DNA from: Propionispira raffinosivorans DSM 20765
GTDB taxonomy: Bacteria > Bacillota > Negativicutes > Selenomonadales > Selenomonadaceae
Length of the DNA: 64,000 nt
Direction of reading: 5' to 3'
Assembly: GCF_000381065.1 (NCBI RefSeq)
Contig: NZ_KB905846.1
Coordinates: forward strand, 62,001 to 126,000
Of this stretch, positions 18,324 through 26,775 are shown piece by piece. Each line of letters opens with the position of its first letter. Position 1 is the stretch's first letter. Under the pieces are notes generated by a model. It was given only the letters and a program-made list of their open reading frames with translations. It was not told the origin of the DNA and made no database searches. The translations under genes were made by a program, and so were the position numbers.

Positions 18324-19178
18324 ATGACCAACAATAAATACGAACTTACCAAACAATGGTTAGAAAAGCACACTTTCTTAAAAGATATTGGTGAAATGAA
18401 TCTTTCCATTATTCAAATTCTGGAAAAAATTGAAATTGAACCGCTCCAGCTACCGGATTTGGACTTGTACAAAGAAACGTTCGGTAAAGGGATTCCTGTT
18501 TTGCAAAATGAAGAATTGCAAAAAGCTTTAGTTAACCCAGTCGAACAAGTACTTCTGACATTAACTAAAGTTCTGAGCGAAACACAAGTTCCTGCAGCCT
18601 TTCAAAAAAGCTGCAAAGCGGTGCAGTTTTATGCTGAAAACAACAGTATTGCCGAAATTCTTGGTTATGTACTGCGTCAAGAAACAAATCAAGTCCATAC
18701 TTTTTGCGAAAAAAATTCATTGGACGAAAAATTCACCAATTTTAGTATATGGCTTTCTATAAGTCATGTAATATCACAAAATGCCCTTCCTATTAAACTC
18801 TGGGTTGAAGGAAAAGGCTGGGAAAGAAATTACTGTCCAGTTTGTGGATCATTGCCGGTCTTAGCACAGTTAAAACAGGCGAATGATGGGCACCAGCGCC
18901 ATCTCATTTGTGGCAGTTGTCACAGTAGCTGGACTTACAAACGCATTGGCTGCGCTTATTGCGGCAACGAAGAGTTAAACCAGCTGCGCTTATATGAAAC
19001 AGCTGCCGAACCTGATATGCGAATTGATGTATGTGAAGATTGTCATACCTATATCAAAACGTATATCAAAGAAGGCCAAGAGGCTATTTATTTAGCAGAC
19101 TGGGCAACCCTTCATCTCGATCTCTTAGCTGAAAAAGAAGGTTTCAGCAAAAAAGGAAGTTCTTTATTAATAAATTAA
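18324..19178 (+). CDS. fdhE: Formate dehydrogenase formation protein FdhE
   Basis: FdhE is a zinc-ribbon/rubredoxin-like accessory protein needed for active Tat-dependent formate dehydrogenase. Four Cys-pair knuckles are visible in the C-terminal half: CPVCGS, CGSCHSSW, CAYCGNE and CEDCHTY. The real start is ATG 18324 (MTNNKYELTK), with AAGGTGA 6 nt upstream and only 13 nt after the fdnG stop; an in-frame extension upstream lies inside fdnG. Its position between the catalytic and FeS subunits fits a role in assembling this enzyme. Confidence 0.93.
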   Translation: MTNNKYELTKQWLEKHTFLKDIGEMNLSIIQILEKIEIEPLQLPDLDLYKETFGKGIPVLQNEELQKALVNPVEQVLLTLTKVLSETQVPAAFQKSCKAVQFYAENNSIAEILGYVLRQETNQVHTFCEKNSLDEKFTNFSIWLSISHVISQNALPIKLWVEGKGWERNYCPVCGSLPVLAQLKQANDGHQRHLICGSCHSSWTYKRIGCAYCGNEELNQLRLYETAAEPDMRIDVCEDCHTYIKTYIKEGQEAIYLADWATLHLDLLAEKEGFSKKGSSLLIN

Positions 19179-19227
19179 TGAAACTATATTCTTTTAAGAA
19201 TTGGTTCTAACTAGAGGAGTGATATCC

Positions 19228-20037
19228 ATGGCAACAGAAATGGCAATGCTGCATGATGTTTCCAGATGTACCGGCTGTCGTGCCTGTATGGTAGCTTGCA
19301 AACAATGGAAAGATCTGCCTGCTGAAAGCACGCCTTTCGATGGCAATTTCCAATCCCATAAAGGATTAAGTCCTAAAACATACAATCTAATAAAAATGAC
19401 GGAACGGACTGAAAATGATACGTTTCATTGGGATTTTATCAAATTTCAATGTATGCATTGTGCCCATCCAGCCTGTGCAAAGGGTTGTCCCCAAAATGCT
19501 TTACGTAAAACCGAAAGCGGTGCTGTCGTGTTAGATAAAGAAAAGTGCATTGGCTGTGGTTACTGCGCTGATAACTGTCCATTTGATGTACCAAAAGTCG
19601 ATGAGCAAACACATAAATCCACAAAATGCGATTTATGTGCTGACCGTATTGAAAATGGAATGACACCAGCTTGTGCGCAAACTTGCACCGCCAGAGCGAT
19701 CGATTTTGGAAAAAAAGATGATATGATAACCCTTGCCCATTCCCGTTTAAATGACATCAAAGGATCATTCCCCAATGCGCAGCTTTACGGCGTTGATAAG
19801 AATGGCGTAGGTGGAACACACATGATGTATATTTTAACAGACAGCCCAGCTATATACGGTTTACCTGCAGACCCAAAAACAAACGATGCTATCGATCTTT
19901 GGAAAGATATCATTCGCCCAGCTGGTCAGTTAATGGGTGTTGGTGCTATTGTCGGTGCAGCTGGTGCTTATGCTTTAACAAAAGCAATTGCTAAAAAACA
20001 CAAAAATGAAAAAGGAGGGAAATCGGATGCTGATTGA
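19228..20037 (+). CDS. fdnH: Formate dehydrogenase iron-sulfur subunit
   Basis: A 269-aa electron-transfer subunit with four ferredoxin-type cysteine clusters: CTGCRACMVACK, CMHCAHPACAKGCP, CIGCGYCADNCPFD and CDLCADRIENGMTPACAQTC. A C-terminal hydrophobic helix (about 225-250, LMGVGAIVGAAGAYAL) probably anchors it in the membrane, as in FdnH/FdoH. It moves electrons from FdnG to the cytochrome b subunit. The start is ATG 19228 with GAGGAGT 7 nt upstream. It overlaps fdnI by 11 nt. Confidence 0.94.
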   Translation: MATEMAMLHDVSRCTGCRACMVACKQWKDLPAESTPFDGNFQSHKGLSPKTYNLIKMTERTENDTFHWDFIKFQCMHCAHPACAKGCPQNALRKTESGAVVLDKEKCIGCGYCADNCPFDVPKVDEQTHKSTKCDLCADRIENGMTPACAQTCTARAIDFGKKDDMITLAHSRLNDIKGSFPNAQLYGVDKNGVGGTHMMYILTDSPAIYGLPADPKTNDAIDLWKDIIRPAGQLMGVGAIVGAAGAYALTKAIAKKHKNEKGGKSDAD

Positions 20038-20725
20038 TCATAAATACGTCCACCGCCATGAAAAAGGATTTATTATCTGCCATTGGCTTAATGCACTGGC
20101 ATTTATTATGCTGTACTTAACTGCATTGCCTCTTTATAGTGAGTATTTTCACTTTTTCTATACAATCTTGAGTCCGTATACCTTCCAGATACTGCACCGC
20201 ACATTTGCTGTGCTCTTTATCGTAACACCAATATTATCACTTTTTCTTGCACCAAAAAGTATGAAGCACTGGGCAAAACAAATTATTGATGTCGGTATTG
20301 ATGATATTAAATTTTTCATTTATTTCCCACTAGAAGCTCTTGGTTTACATCCAAACGGAATGCCAAAACAAGGTTTCTATAATGCAGGAGAAAAATTAAA
20401 TTCTGTCCTGCAAATATTCGCTTGGATCGTGCTTGTTGTTTCTGGACTTGCACTATGGTTTGGCGGAGCTTCTTTAGCAAAAGAAACTATGTACTGGATG
20501 ATTCCAATACATAGTGCGGCCGCTGGATTAGCATTTGTTGGATTTATTGGACATTTTTATTTGGCGATGTTTGCTAATCCCGATTCCATGCGCGGGATGA
20601 AAGCCGGTAATATCCATATACGCTATGCGAAAGCACATCACGAAGCTTGGTACGAAGAACTTATTGCCCGTGGTAAAATTTCCCGTGAAGAAGCTGAAAA
20701 AGCAATTAAAGAAAATAACGCATAA
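20027..20725 (+). CDS. fdnI: Formate dehydrogenase cytochrome b subunit
   Basis: A 232-aa membrane subunit of the FdnI/FdoI family that binds two b hemes and passes electrons to (mena)quinone. About four membrane helices are visible, with candidate heme-ligand histidines in HRHEKGFIICHWLN, LHRTFAVLF and the late helices IPIHSAAAGLAF and GFIGHFYLAM. The start ATG 20027 lies inside the fdnH end, 8 nt after GGAGG. The mqn genes near 59-62 kb would supply its quinone. Operon end: a strong terminator follows. Confidence 0.93.
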   Translation: MLIDHKYVHRHEKGFIICHWLNALAFIMLYLTALPLYSEYFHFFYTILSPYTFQILHRTFAVLFIVTPILSLFLAPKSMKHWAKQIIDVGIDDIKFFIYFPLEALGLHPNGMPKQGFYNAGEKLNSVLQIFAWIVLVVSGLALWFGGASLAKETMYWMIPIHSAAAGLAFVGFIGHFYLAMFANPDSMRGMKAGNIHIRYAKAHHEAWYEELIARGKISREEAEKAIKENNA

Positions 20726-20738
20726 TTGCTAAAGCAAA

Positions 20739-20781
20739 AAGGGGCAGTACAAGTAGATGGAATCTACTTGTACTGCCCCTT
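20739..20781. terminator. Terminator of the formate dehydrogenase operon
   Basis: A perfect 20-bp stem (AAGGGGCAGTACAAGTAGAT and complement) with a loop of 3 nt lies 14 nt after the fdnI stop. It is shared with the convergent small gene at 20791-21033. Confidence 0.9.
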
Positions 20782-20790
20782 ACTTCTTAC

Positions 20791-21033
20791 TCAATCTCCA
20801 TTAATACTATCAAGATTATAATCATCTGTAGAATTCAAAATTGCTTGATGAACGTCATCTACATACAAATCATGATTTCTCTCTACAGTATTCAGCCCAT
20901 GAGCATACGTTGCATTGGCAAAAGTTGGCTGAGTTCCGATCCCAGCGGTCATGGCAACAGCTAAACAAACTGCCAGCCCTACTATTTTAGTCTTTATCCC
21001 AATATGAAAACTGACGTCGTTAATGTTTATCAT
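20791..21033 (-). CDS. Small putative exported protein, 80 aa
   Basis: No family is recognised. The N-terminus has Lys residues and then a hydrophobic stretch (KIVGLAVCLAVAMTAGIG), with a plausible signal-peptidase site after TFANA near residue 41, leaving a mature peptide of about 40 residues rich in Asn, Asp and His. An ideal AGGAGGT ribosome site precedes the ATG, which is the main support for a real gene. The stretch 21034-21408 upstream is AT-rich and holds no other ORF or structure that I can support. Confidence 0.6.
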   Translation of the reverse strand: MININDVSFHIGIKTKIVGLAVCLAVAMTAGIGTQPTFANATYAHGLNTVERNHDLYVDDVHQAILNSTDDYNLDSINGD

Positions 21034-21408
21034 ACTATTACCTCCTACTATTTTGATTTTGGCACCCTTTTTCTTTAAAATACACTAGAGTTTAAGATAC
21101 ATCTAATAATCCCCTGCAAAAATATTATGCAAGCATAAATCATGCTGGATGAATCCCTACTAATAGTATATCAATACTATATTTATTGCACCAGTTAATA
21201 AAACCCTAAACCGTCTTATATTCCCAGAGATTATGCTTTTTTGCAAAAAATTTTTACCCTATTGCTTTATGTGTTGCATAATATCGCGAACCAACTTTAT
21301 ATAAAATAAAATTAAAATCAAAGACAAATCAAATGGACTTCTAATAATAAAGCTTTATATTATGTTTAGAGAAAATTTTACAAATCAAAATGTAAGGAGG
21401 ACTCTCTT

Positions 21409-21636
21409 ATGAAAAATCCAACAAAAAAAATTATTTCACTTGCTCTTTGCAGCTTAATGATAGCTGGTATTTCCGGTGGTGTTTCGGAAGCTCATTATCG
21501 AGATGATGGACCACGATATGAACATCATCGTCATCATCACTATGAAGCTCCATCCGAAGGTCACTCTGAAGGTGAAGTTATTACTGCCGGCATCGTAGGA
21601 ACCGTCCTCGGCGTTATTATTGCAAATAATACCTAA
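21409..21636 (+). CDS. Small exported histidine-rich protein, 75 aa
   Basis: A short secreted protein with a signal peptide (KKIISLALCSLMIAGISGGVSEA), a histidine cluster (YEHHRHHHYE near residues 43-52) and a C-terminal glycine/valine-rich hydrophobic segment (TAGIVGTVLGVIIAN). The His cluster could bind Ni, Zn or Cu, but that is inference. AAGGAGG lies upstream and a strong terminator follows 2 nt after the stop, so it is a clean one-gene unit. Confidence 0.72.
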   Translation: MKNPTKKIISLALCSLMIAGISGGVSEAHYRDDGPRYEHHRHHHYEAPSEGHSEGEVITAGIVGTVLGVIIANNT

Positions 21637-21637
21637 A

Positions 21638-21689
21638 AAAATGGCCGCTGTCTAAATAGTTATTCAACTATTTAGACAGCGGCCATTTT
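21638..21689. terminator. Intrinsic terminator after the His-rich gene
   Basis: A perfect 24-bp stem (AAAATGGCCGCTGTCTAAAT... and complement) with a 4-nt loop and flanking A/T runs begins just after the stop codon. Confidence 0.92.
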
Positions 21690-21794
21690 AATTCATTTAA
21701 ATGACATTTTCCCAAACAAAATATTCGGTCTAAACTCATATTTTATTTTCAATCTTCTATAAACAGCTAAAAGACAAATTTACATATCACAAAG

Positions 21795-21828
21795 TTGTCA
21801 TAAAGTTGTCACAATCATAGTATAGAAT
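21795..21828 (+). promoter_or_regulatory. Pho box and promoter for a putative small RNA
   Basis: TTGTCA repeats at 21795-21800 and 21806-21811, exactly 11 bp apart, give the PhoB/PhoP-type direct repeat (TTGTCATAAAGTTGTCACA). The -10 element TAGAAT at 21823-21828 follows the second repeat by 11 nt, as in PhoB-activated promoters where the box replaces the -35. No ORF starts within reach; instead a hairpin and a terminator follow. Confidence 0.75.
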
Positions 21829-21834
21829 AAGCAT

Positions 21835-21935
21835 TAGAATCATTGATGTTTAGAGTCATTGGTGATTTGAGTTTTTTCATAAAAGTCCTAAAAAGAATCG
21901 CACTGGCTTGCTGGTCCATGCGATTCTTTTTTATT
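21835..21935 (+). ncRNA. Putative phosphate-regulated small RNA (about 100 nt)
   Basis: The predicted transcript begins about 7 nt after TAGAAT. It can form a 9-bp hairpin (AATCATTGA 21838-21846 with TTGGTGATT 21859-21867, G-U pairs included), then an unpaired stretch. It ends in a classical intrinsic terminator: 12-bp stem AAAAGAATCGCA / TGCGATTCTTTT (21891-21902 / 21919-21930) plus a T-run. No start codon with a ribosome site is present. A near-identical arrangement recurs at 35.5 kb. Transcription itself is inferred. Confidence 0.6.
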
Positions 21936-21963
21936 TACAGGATCTTCTAATACATGCTATAAT
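21934..21963 (+). promoter_or_regulatory. Promoter upstream of a leader terminator
   Basis: TTTACA at 21934-21939, an 18-nt spacer and a perfect TATAAT at 21958-21963. The predicted transcript meets a strong hairpin almost at once (21986-22023) before reaching the gene at 22073. This could be an attenuated leader or a second very short RNA. Confidence 0.6.
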
Positions 21964-21985
21964 TAAATAATATATTTTTCTAAGC

Positions 21986-22023
21986 AAAAGACTGTATCAG
22001 CACCATCTGATGCGGTCTTTTTT
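21986..22023 (+). terminator. Leader terminator/attenuator-like hairpin
   Basis: A 15-bp stem (AAAAGACTGTATCAG with its complement, allowing G-U pairs) surrounds the loop CACCAT and is followed by seven T. It lies between the TATAAT promoter and the exported-protein gene at 22073. I could not draw a competing antiterminator with confidence. Confidence 0.75.
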
Positions 22024-22072
22024 ATAAACACAGGGTTTAAAAATGTATTATACGATAAGGAGCATATCATTC

Positions 22073-22669
22073 ATGAAACATAAATTTTTTTATACTGGAG
22101 TTGTATTAGCACTTGTCCTATTTTCAAGTGTTGCATCTGCCATGAAACTGCCACCAAACTGGCAATTTGCTTATAAAGATAACGGTGCTATTTTTTATTT
22201 TGACACAAATACGCTGCATACCATTGAAACAACACACATCGATGACGATCCCGCTGATGACGATGCTACAAATACTACGGATACTACGGATACTACGGAT
22301 ACTACGGGTACTACAGCTGCTACAGCTTCTATCGCCGCCATTACCATGGTTGATACTGCCACAGATGAGGATGATAATATAATTGGTGTCAAAATGAAGA
22401 CTGTATTATCATCAACATTGCTGCAAGAATTAATTGATGCCTATAAAAATCAATACGATACTACTAGCTGGTTCAGAATTAACTATTGCACTTCCTATAA
22501 CATTTACAATCGAACAGATAAAACCCTGCTAACAAAAAACGTGCGTTTTTTTGATGCCAATAATAATCTAATGCTTACAATCAATAAAGAAACTAAAAGT
22601 ACCGTTAGCAGCAATTCTGTCCAAAGCAAAATATATGACAACATATTTAACTGGATGGATGAAAATTAA
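22073..22669 (+). CDS. Exported protein with Thr-Asp repeat, surface-adhesin-E-like
   Basis: A 198-aa secreted protein: signal peptide MKHKFFYTGVVLALVLFSS with cleavage near VASA. The core WQFAYKDNGAIFYFDTNTL and late VRFFDANNNLMLTI resemble small exported proteins of the surface-adhesin E type common in Negativicutes (resemblance only). A Thr/Asp-rich insert (about residues 58-85) is encoded by a 9-bp tandem repeat. The start is ATG 22073; AGGAG lies 11 nt upstream. Function is unknown. Confidence 0.7.
   Translation: MKHKFFYTGVVLALVLFSSVASAMKLPPNWQFAYKDNGAIFYFDTNTLHTIETTHIDDDPADDDATNTTDTTDTTDTTGTTAATASIAAITMVDTATDEDDNIIGVKMKTVLSSTLLQELIDAYKNQYDTTSWFRINYCTSYNIYNRTDKTLLTKNVRFFDANNNLMLTINKETKSTVSSNSVQSKIYDNIFNWMDEN
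22274..22309 (+). repeat. 9-bp in-frame coding tandem repeat
   Basis: ACTACGGAT is repeated three times, followed by ACTACGGGT, encoding Thr-Thr-Asp units inside the exported protein. Because the unit is a multiple of three, copy-number change would alter protein length without a frameshift. Confidence 0.85.
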
Positions 22670-22727
22670 AAGTCGTTCGTAATTTATACTTTGTAGAATC
22701 AAATTTATTGGGAGGAATAATACGAGA

Positions 22728-23801
22728 ATGAACACACAACCTCTAGACCCTAAATTCGCCCAATCCCTTGTAGACATTATTGCAGCAGAATTAAATAAAA
22801 ATGTCAATATTGTCGATAAAAAGGGCATCATTATCGCTTCGTTAAGCAAGGAACGAATTGGACAGCGTCATGAAGCAAGTACTATAATGCTAAATTCAGG
22901 ACAAGCTCATGAGTTTTCTGTCACAGAACATGATCAGCAACATTTTTCCGGCGTACGCACCGGATTTAACGTCCCAATTTGGCTTGAAAGTGAATGTGTC
23001 GGCTTGATTGGTGTTACTGGAAATTCTGAAGAATCTGCGTCTTACGCTCGTTTAGCCGCCCATTTTGTTGAAGCTGCACTTAATGCCAATCTCCGTCAAG
23101 AAAAACTAGTGAACGCACTGCAAGAAAAACAAGCCCTCCATCAGCACTATATAAAAAAAATTATTAATATTCAAGAAGAAGAACGGCGAAAAATTTCCCG
23201 TGAACTTCATGATGAAACGAGCCAGGCCTTAACATCTATTATCGTTGGTCTCAGAGTCCTGGCAGAAACAACGCCGGCTAAAAAAGCCGAATTATTACAA
23301 ATGCGCGATTTGGCAGTCAATACGCTTGATGCGGTTCACCGCCTGGCAGTACAGCTTCGTCCGGTAGTCCTTGATGATTTGGGTTTAGTGAGTGCCACAC
23401 AAAAATATATCGAGGATTATTCCAAAAAATATAAGATCAAAGTAACCGCGAAAATTGACCCTCAGTTATTGCGGCAACGGTTTTCTCCCGAATTAGAAAT
23501 CAATCTCTATCGCATTTTACAAGAAGCCCTAACTAATATTATTAAGCATGCCGAGGCAACAGAAGTTCAGGTCAGTTTAGTAAAGAAAACCTCTGTATTA
23601 TCCTTTACAATTTTTGATAATGGCATCGGCTTTCATAGCCAAAAGGTTTACAAGCATCGCAATCATGCCTGCCTTGGCTTGTATGGAATGAAAGAACGTA
23701 TTGCGGGATTAGATGGCGATTTTTCCATTCACTCCACGATAAATCACGGAACCTGCCTCAAAATAGAAGTTCCAATAAACCGTAAACCACTTACGTTATA
23801 A
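22728..23801 (+). CDS. Sensor histidine kinase with sugar-diacid-recognition-like domain
   Basis: A 357-aa soluble kinase. Residues 5-115 match the putative sugar-diacid recognition domain known from CdaR regulators (ELNKNVNIVDKKGIIIAS, then NVPIWLESECVGLIGVTG). A coiled linker leads to a HisKA_3 dimerisation domain with His161 (RKISRELHDETSQAL), and a C-terminal ATPase (LYRILQEALTNIIKHA N box, DNGIGF G box). No membrane segments. The partner is probably the NarL-type regulator at 26776-27432; the glcDF operon between them suggests control of hydroxy-acid oxidation. GGGAGG lies 12 nt upstream. Confidence 0.9.
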   Translation: MNTQPLDPKFAQSLVDIIAAELNKNVNIVDKKGIIIASLSKERIGQRHEASTIMLNSGQAHEFSVTEHDQQHFSGVRTGFNVPIWLESECVGLIGVTGNSEESASYARLAAHFVEAALNANLRQEKLVNALQEKQALHQHYIKKIINIQEEERRKISRELHDETSQALTSIIVGLRVLAETTPAKKAELLQMRDLAVNTLDAVHRLAVQLRPVVLDDLGLVSATQKYIEDYSKKYKIKVTAKIDPQLLRQRFSPELEINLYRILQEALTNIIKHAEATEVQVSLVKKTSVLSFTIFDNGIGFHSQKVYKHRNHACLGLYGMKERIAGLDGDFSIHSTINHGTCLKIEVPINRKPLTL

Positions 23802-23810
23802 ACGAGTTTG

Positions 23811-23875
23811 TCCATATTATACCAAAAGAACGGTATCTGATGATTACAGATACCGTTCTTTTGGTATAATATGGA
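23811..23875. terminator. Very long perfect hairpin terminator
   Basis: Two perfectly complementary 29-nt arms surround the 7-nt loop ATGATTA, between the convergent histidine kinase and glcF genes. The A/T-rich outer ends allow termination from both directions. Confidence 0.93.
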
Positions 23876-23878
23876 TAT

Positions 23879-25192
23879 TTAGATTTCTCCCGCCTGATAC
23901 GATTGATCCAAAAGTTGAATAACATGTACAGCCTCTATATATACTTTATTTTGTTCCAATCCATCAGCCAGATGCATCCGACAAGTACCACAGCTTGTTG
24001 CCACAATTTCTGCCGAAGATTCTTTAATGTTTTTAATCTTTCTATCATTAATTTTACGTGATAATGGATAATTTGCCACACTAAACGAACCGCCCGATCC
24101 ACAACAGCGATCAGCATCTTTCATTTCCACGAAGGTAAGTCCTGGAATAGCCTGCAGAATTTCTCGCGGCTGTTTTGTCACTTTAATCCCCCTTGCCATA
24201 TGGCAAGGATCATGCATGGTAACCGTTTGCAAAATTTGTCCCAAATCATCTCGACGAAATGGAACAATGTCAACTAAAAATTCGCTAATTTCATAAGTCT
24301 TTTCTGCCAACACCTTTGCCCGTTTATACATGACTGGATCATCTTGAAACATGTGGAGATATTCTATTTTCAAAGCTTCTGCACAAGATCCGCACGCTGC
24401 GATAACATAATCAACATCATAACTTTCAAAAACATTAATAATATGTCTTGCAAAACTCTTTGCCAGTTCTTTATCGCCTGAAACATATACCGGTGTACCG
24501 CAACAGTGCTGTGCTGACGGTATCACAACCTCAATATCATTATGATTTAGCACATGGATTACGGCATCTCCTACATCCGTGTAAATATAATTAATCATAC
24601 AACCTGTAAAAAAGCCAACCTTATGCCTAGCATTCGCGACCTTTACTACCTCTGGATACCGACTTCGTAAAGGAACTGAAGCAAACGGTGCTGTAATTCT
24701 TTTTTTATCAATACCCGGCATAGGAAACCTGGCAACAGCAGCCATTTTTCTTGGAAGTCGCTTAAAACTCAAAGGACCAAATAGACCAGCTGCTTTTAAT
24801 GCAATATCAAACAGTTTGCGATTTGACAGCAATTTGAATACTAGTTTTTTTACAGGATGAAGTCCGCGTGCCTTTACGACAGCTTGACGTCCACGAATAA
24901 TCAACTCGTCAGCCTTCACTCCACATGGGCAGTTAGCCGCGCAGGCCTTACAGCATAAACATTTTGACAAAATATGGTCAAGATCTGCTGAAATTTCATT
25001 TTCACCACTTAATATTCCTTCAATGAGTGATAATTTTCCTCTGGCTACAGATGCTTCATTTTTAGTTTCTTTGTAAATTGGGCACACCGCCATGCAATTA
25101 CCACATTTCATACACTTTGCCAAGGCATCACGGATATCAGCAAGCAGCCGTTGATCTTTATTTTGTATCTCTTTTATTGCAACATAGTCCAT
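23879..25192 (-). CDS. glcF: Glycolate/lactate oxidase iron-sulfur subunit (GlcF-like)
   Basis: A 437-aa protein with two ferredoxin CxxCxxCxxxCP sites near the N-terminus (CMKCGNCMAVCP and CLCCKACAANCP) and two C-terminal CCG cysteine-rich domains (HCCGTPVYVSGD, RCCGSGGSFSV), the layout of GlcF and other hydroxy-acid dehydrogenase FeS subunits. It passes electrons from the FAD subunit to the quinone pool or other acceptor. The ATG at 25192 has GGTGAG 7 nt upstream and is 1 nt after the glcD stop; a GTG at 25204 is an alternative. Confidence 0.9.
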   Translation of the reverse strand: MDYVAIKEIQNKDQRLLADIRDALAKCMKCGNCMAVCPIYKETKNEASVARGKLSLIEGILSGENEISADLDHILSKCLCCKACAANCPCGVKADELIIRGRQAVVKARGLHPVKKLVFKLLSNRKLFDIALKAAGLFGPLSFKRLPRKMAAVARFPMPGIDKKRITAPFASVPLRSRYPEVVKVANARHKVGFFTGCMINYIYTDVGDAVIHVLNHNDIEVVIPSAQHCCGTPVYVSGDKELAKSFARHIINVFESYDVDYVIAACGSCAEALKIEYLHMFQDDPVMYKRAKVLAEKTYEISEFLVDIVPFRRDDLGQILQTVTMHDPCHMARGIKVTKQPREILQAIPGLTFVEMKDADRCCGSGGSFSVANYPLSRKINDRKIKNIKESSAEIVATSCGTCRMHLADGLEQNKVYIEAVHVIQLLDQSYQAGEI

Positions 25193-25193
25193 T

Positions 25194-26576
25194 CTAACAC
25201 TCACCCACTAATTTACCAGGATTCAAAATAAGATTAGGATCGAGTGCTCGTTTAATAGATTTCATGGCATCCATAACTTTACTGCCATGTTGTTGCTCCA
25301 TCCATGGCAATTTTCCCAAGCCAATTCCATGTTCACCACTCAATGTACCACCTAGTTTAATGGCTGACAAAAATATTTCATTCATTGCTTTTTTAACAGA
25401 TTCCATTTCTTTTAAATCACGACTATCGCAAACAATCGTCGGGTGCATATTGCCGTCTCCAGCATGCCCAAACGTACCAATTGTTACGTTAAATTCTTTT
25501 GCTATTCTACTAACTTCGCGCAAAAATTCAGGCACCTTACTTCTCGGAACAGTCGCATCTTCCACATAAGTAGTTGGTCTTAGTTTCGCTAGTGCAGGCA
25601 GTGCTGCCCGGCGTGCTGCCCACAGTTTATCTCTTTCTGCGTCATTTTGTGCCACTTGAATAGCATCCGCATGATTGGTTTTCAGTACACGCAAAACTTC
25701 ATTGGCTTCTTTTGCCACCACTTCAGGCATACCATCGACTTCAATTAATAATACCGCCTCAGCGTCTAGTGGTAACCCAACATGGGCATAATCTTCTACC
25801 GTACGAATCGTAGCATTATCCATAATTTCCAACGTAGCTGGCGTAATCTTAGCCGCAATAATTCCCGCTACCGTTTTTCCAGCATTATCTAAATTTTTAA
25901 ATACTGCCATAATGCTTTTTTTACATTCCGGTGCTGGTACTAATTTCAAAGTTGCTTGCGTGATAACGCCTAACGTACCTTCCGAACCAGTAAACAATTT
26001 TGTCAGATCATAGCCAGAAACATCTTTAACATTTCGCCCTCCCGTATGCAAGATATCTCCATTCGCCAAGACAACTTCCAGCCCCATAACATAATGCTTA
26101 GAAACTCCATATTTCAACCCCCGTAGACCACCCGCATTTTCAGCAATCGTACCGCCAAGTGTCGCTGTAGCAACTGTACCTGGATCTGGTGGATAAATCA
26201 ATCCATGCTTAGCTGCTAGATTATTCAGATCAGCTACAATTACCCCCGGTTCTGTTACCACTACAAGATTTTCCAAATCGACATCGATAATGTGGTCAAA
26301 ACGATTCATCAGCAACACGATTCCACCTTTTAATGGTACACAGCCCGCACTCAAATTAGTCCCTGATCCCCGCGGGTAAACAGGAATTTCATGCTGATTA
26401 GCAAGCTTCAATATAGCAGATACCTGTTGAACATTCTCTGGAATTATAACAGCCTCTGGCAAATGTGAATATCCAGGTGTAGCATCATAGGAATAACAAA
26501 ATAAGTCTTCCTGCCCCGTAAGGACATTCTCTGCTCCAACAATTTTCTGGAATTCCTGCATATATAATGTTTGCAT
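25194..26576 (-). CDS. glcD: FAD-linked glycolate/lactate dehydrogenase (GlcD-like)
   Basis: A 460-aa FAD-binding oxidoreductase of the GlcD/D-lactate dehydrogenase family. The PCMH FAD domain shows YPRGSGTNLSAGCVP and PPDPGTVATATLGGTIAENAGG; the C-terminal FAD-oxidase domain has FGHAGDGNMHPTI and SGEHGIGLGK. It oxidises a 2-hydroxy acid (glycolate, D-lactate or a relative). AGGAGC lies upstream. It forms an operon with glcF and is flanked by the probable two-component system genes. The substrate is inferred from family only. Confidence 0.92.
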   Translation of the reverse strand: MQTLYMQEFQKIVGAENVLTGQEDLFCYSYDATPGYSHLPEAVIIPENVQQVSAILKLANQHEIPVYPRGSGTNLSAGCVPLKGGIVLLMNRFDHIIDVDLENLVVVTEPGVIVADLNNLAAKHGLIYPPDPGTVATATLGGTIAENAGGLRGLKYGVSKHYVMGLEVVLANGDILHTGGRNVKDVSGYDLTKLFTGSEGTLGVITQATLKLVPAPECKKSIMAVFKNLDNAGKTVAGIIAAKITPATLEIMDNATIRTVEDYAHVGLPLDAEAVLLIEVDGMPEVVAKEANEVLRVLKTNHADAIQVAQNDAERDKLWAARRAALPALAKLRPTTYVEDATVPRSKVPEFLREVSRIAKEFNVTIGTFGHAGDGNMHPTIVCDSRDLKEMESVKKAMNEIFLSAIKLGGTLSGEHGIGLGKLPWMEQQHGSKVMDAMKSIKRALDPNLILNPGKLVGEC

Positions 26577-26618
26577 AATTTATGCTCCTTATATAAAATC
26601 TATAGTCTCATTTTTACA

Positions 26619-26634
26619 CGAATTTGCAAACTCG
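26619..26634 (-). promoter_or_regulatory. Palindromic operator candidate upstream of glcD
   Basis: CGAATTTGCAAACTCG is a 16-bp palindrome with one mismatch, about 43 nt upstream of the glcD start and close to a possible -35. It is a candidate binding site for the neighbouring NarL-type regulator, but that link is inference. Confidence 0.45.
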
Positions 26635-26713
26635 TAAATCCGGTATACCCTGTAAAAAAGTGTAAGGATTTGTCTTATTCAACCTGTAGGATAATTCCTT
26701 ACAAAGAAACTAT

Positions 26714-26770
26714 TAAACATAAAACAACGCTCATCCATGTATTTCATCAATGAGCGTTGTTTTATGTTTA
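26714..26770. terminator. Intrinsic terminator
   Basis: Perfect 21-bp arms (TAAACATAAAACAACGCTCAT and complement, written here only in part) enclose 15 nt. It lies directly after the stop of the minus-strand response regulator. Confidence 0.9.
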
Positions 26771-26775
26771 ACTGC

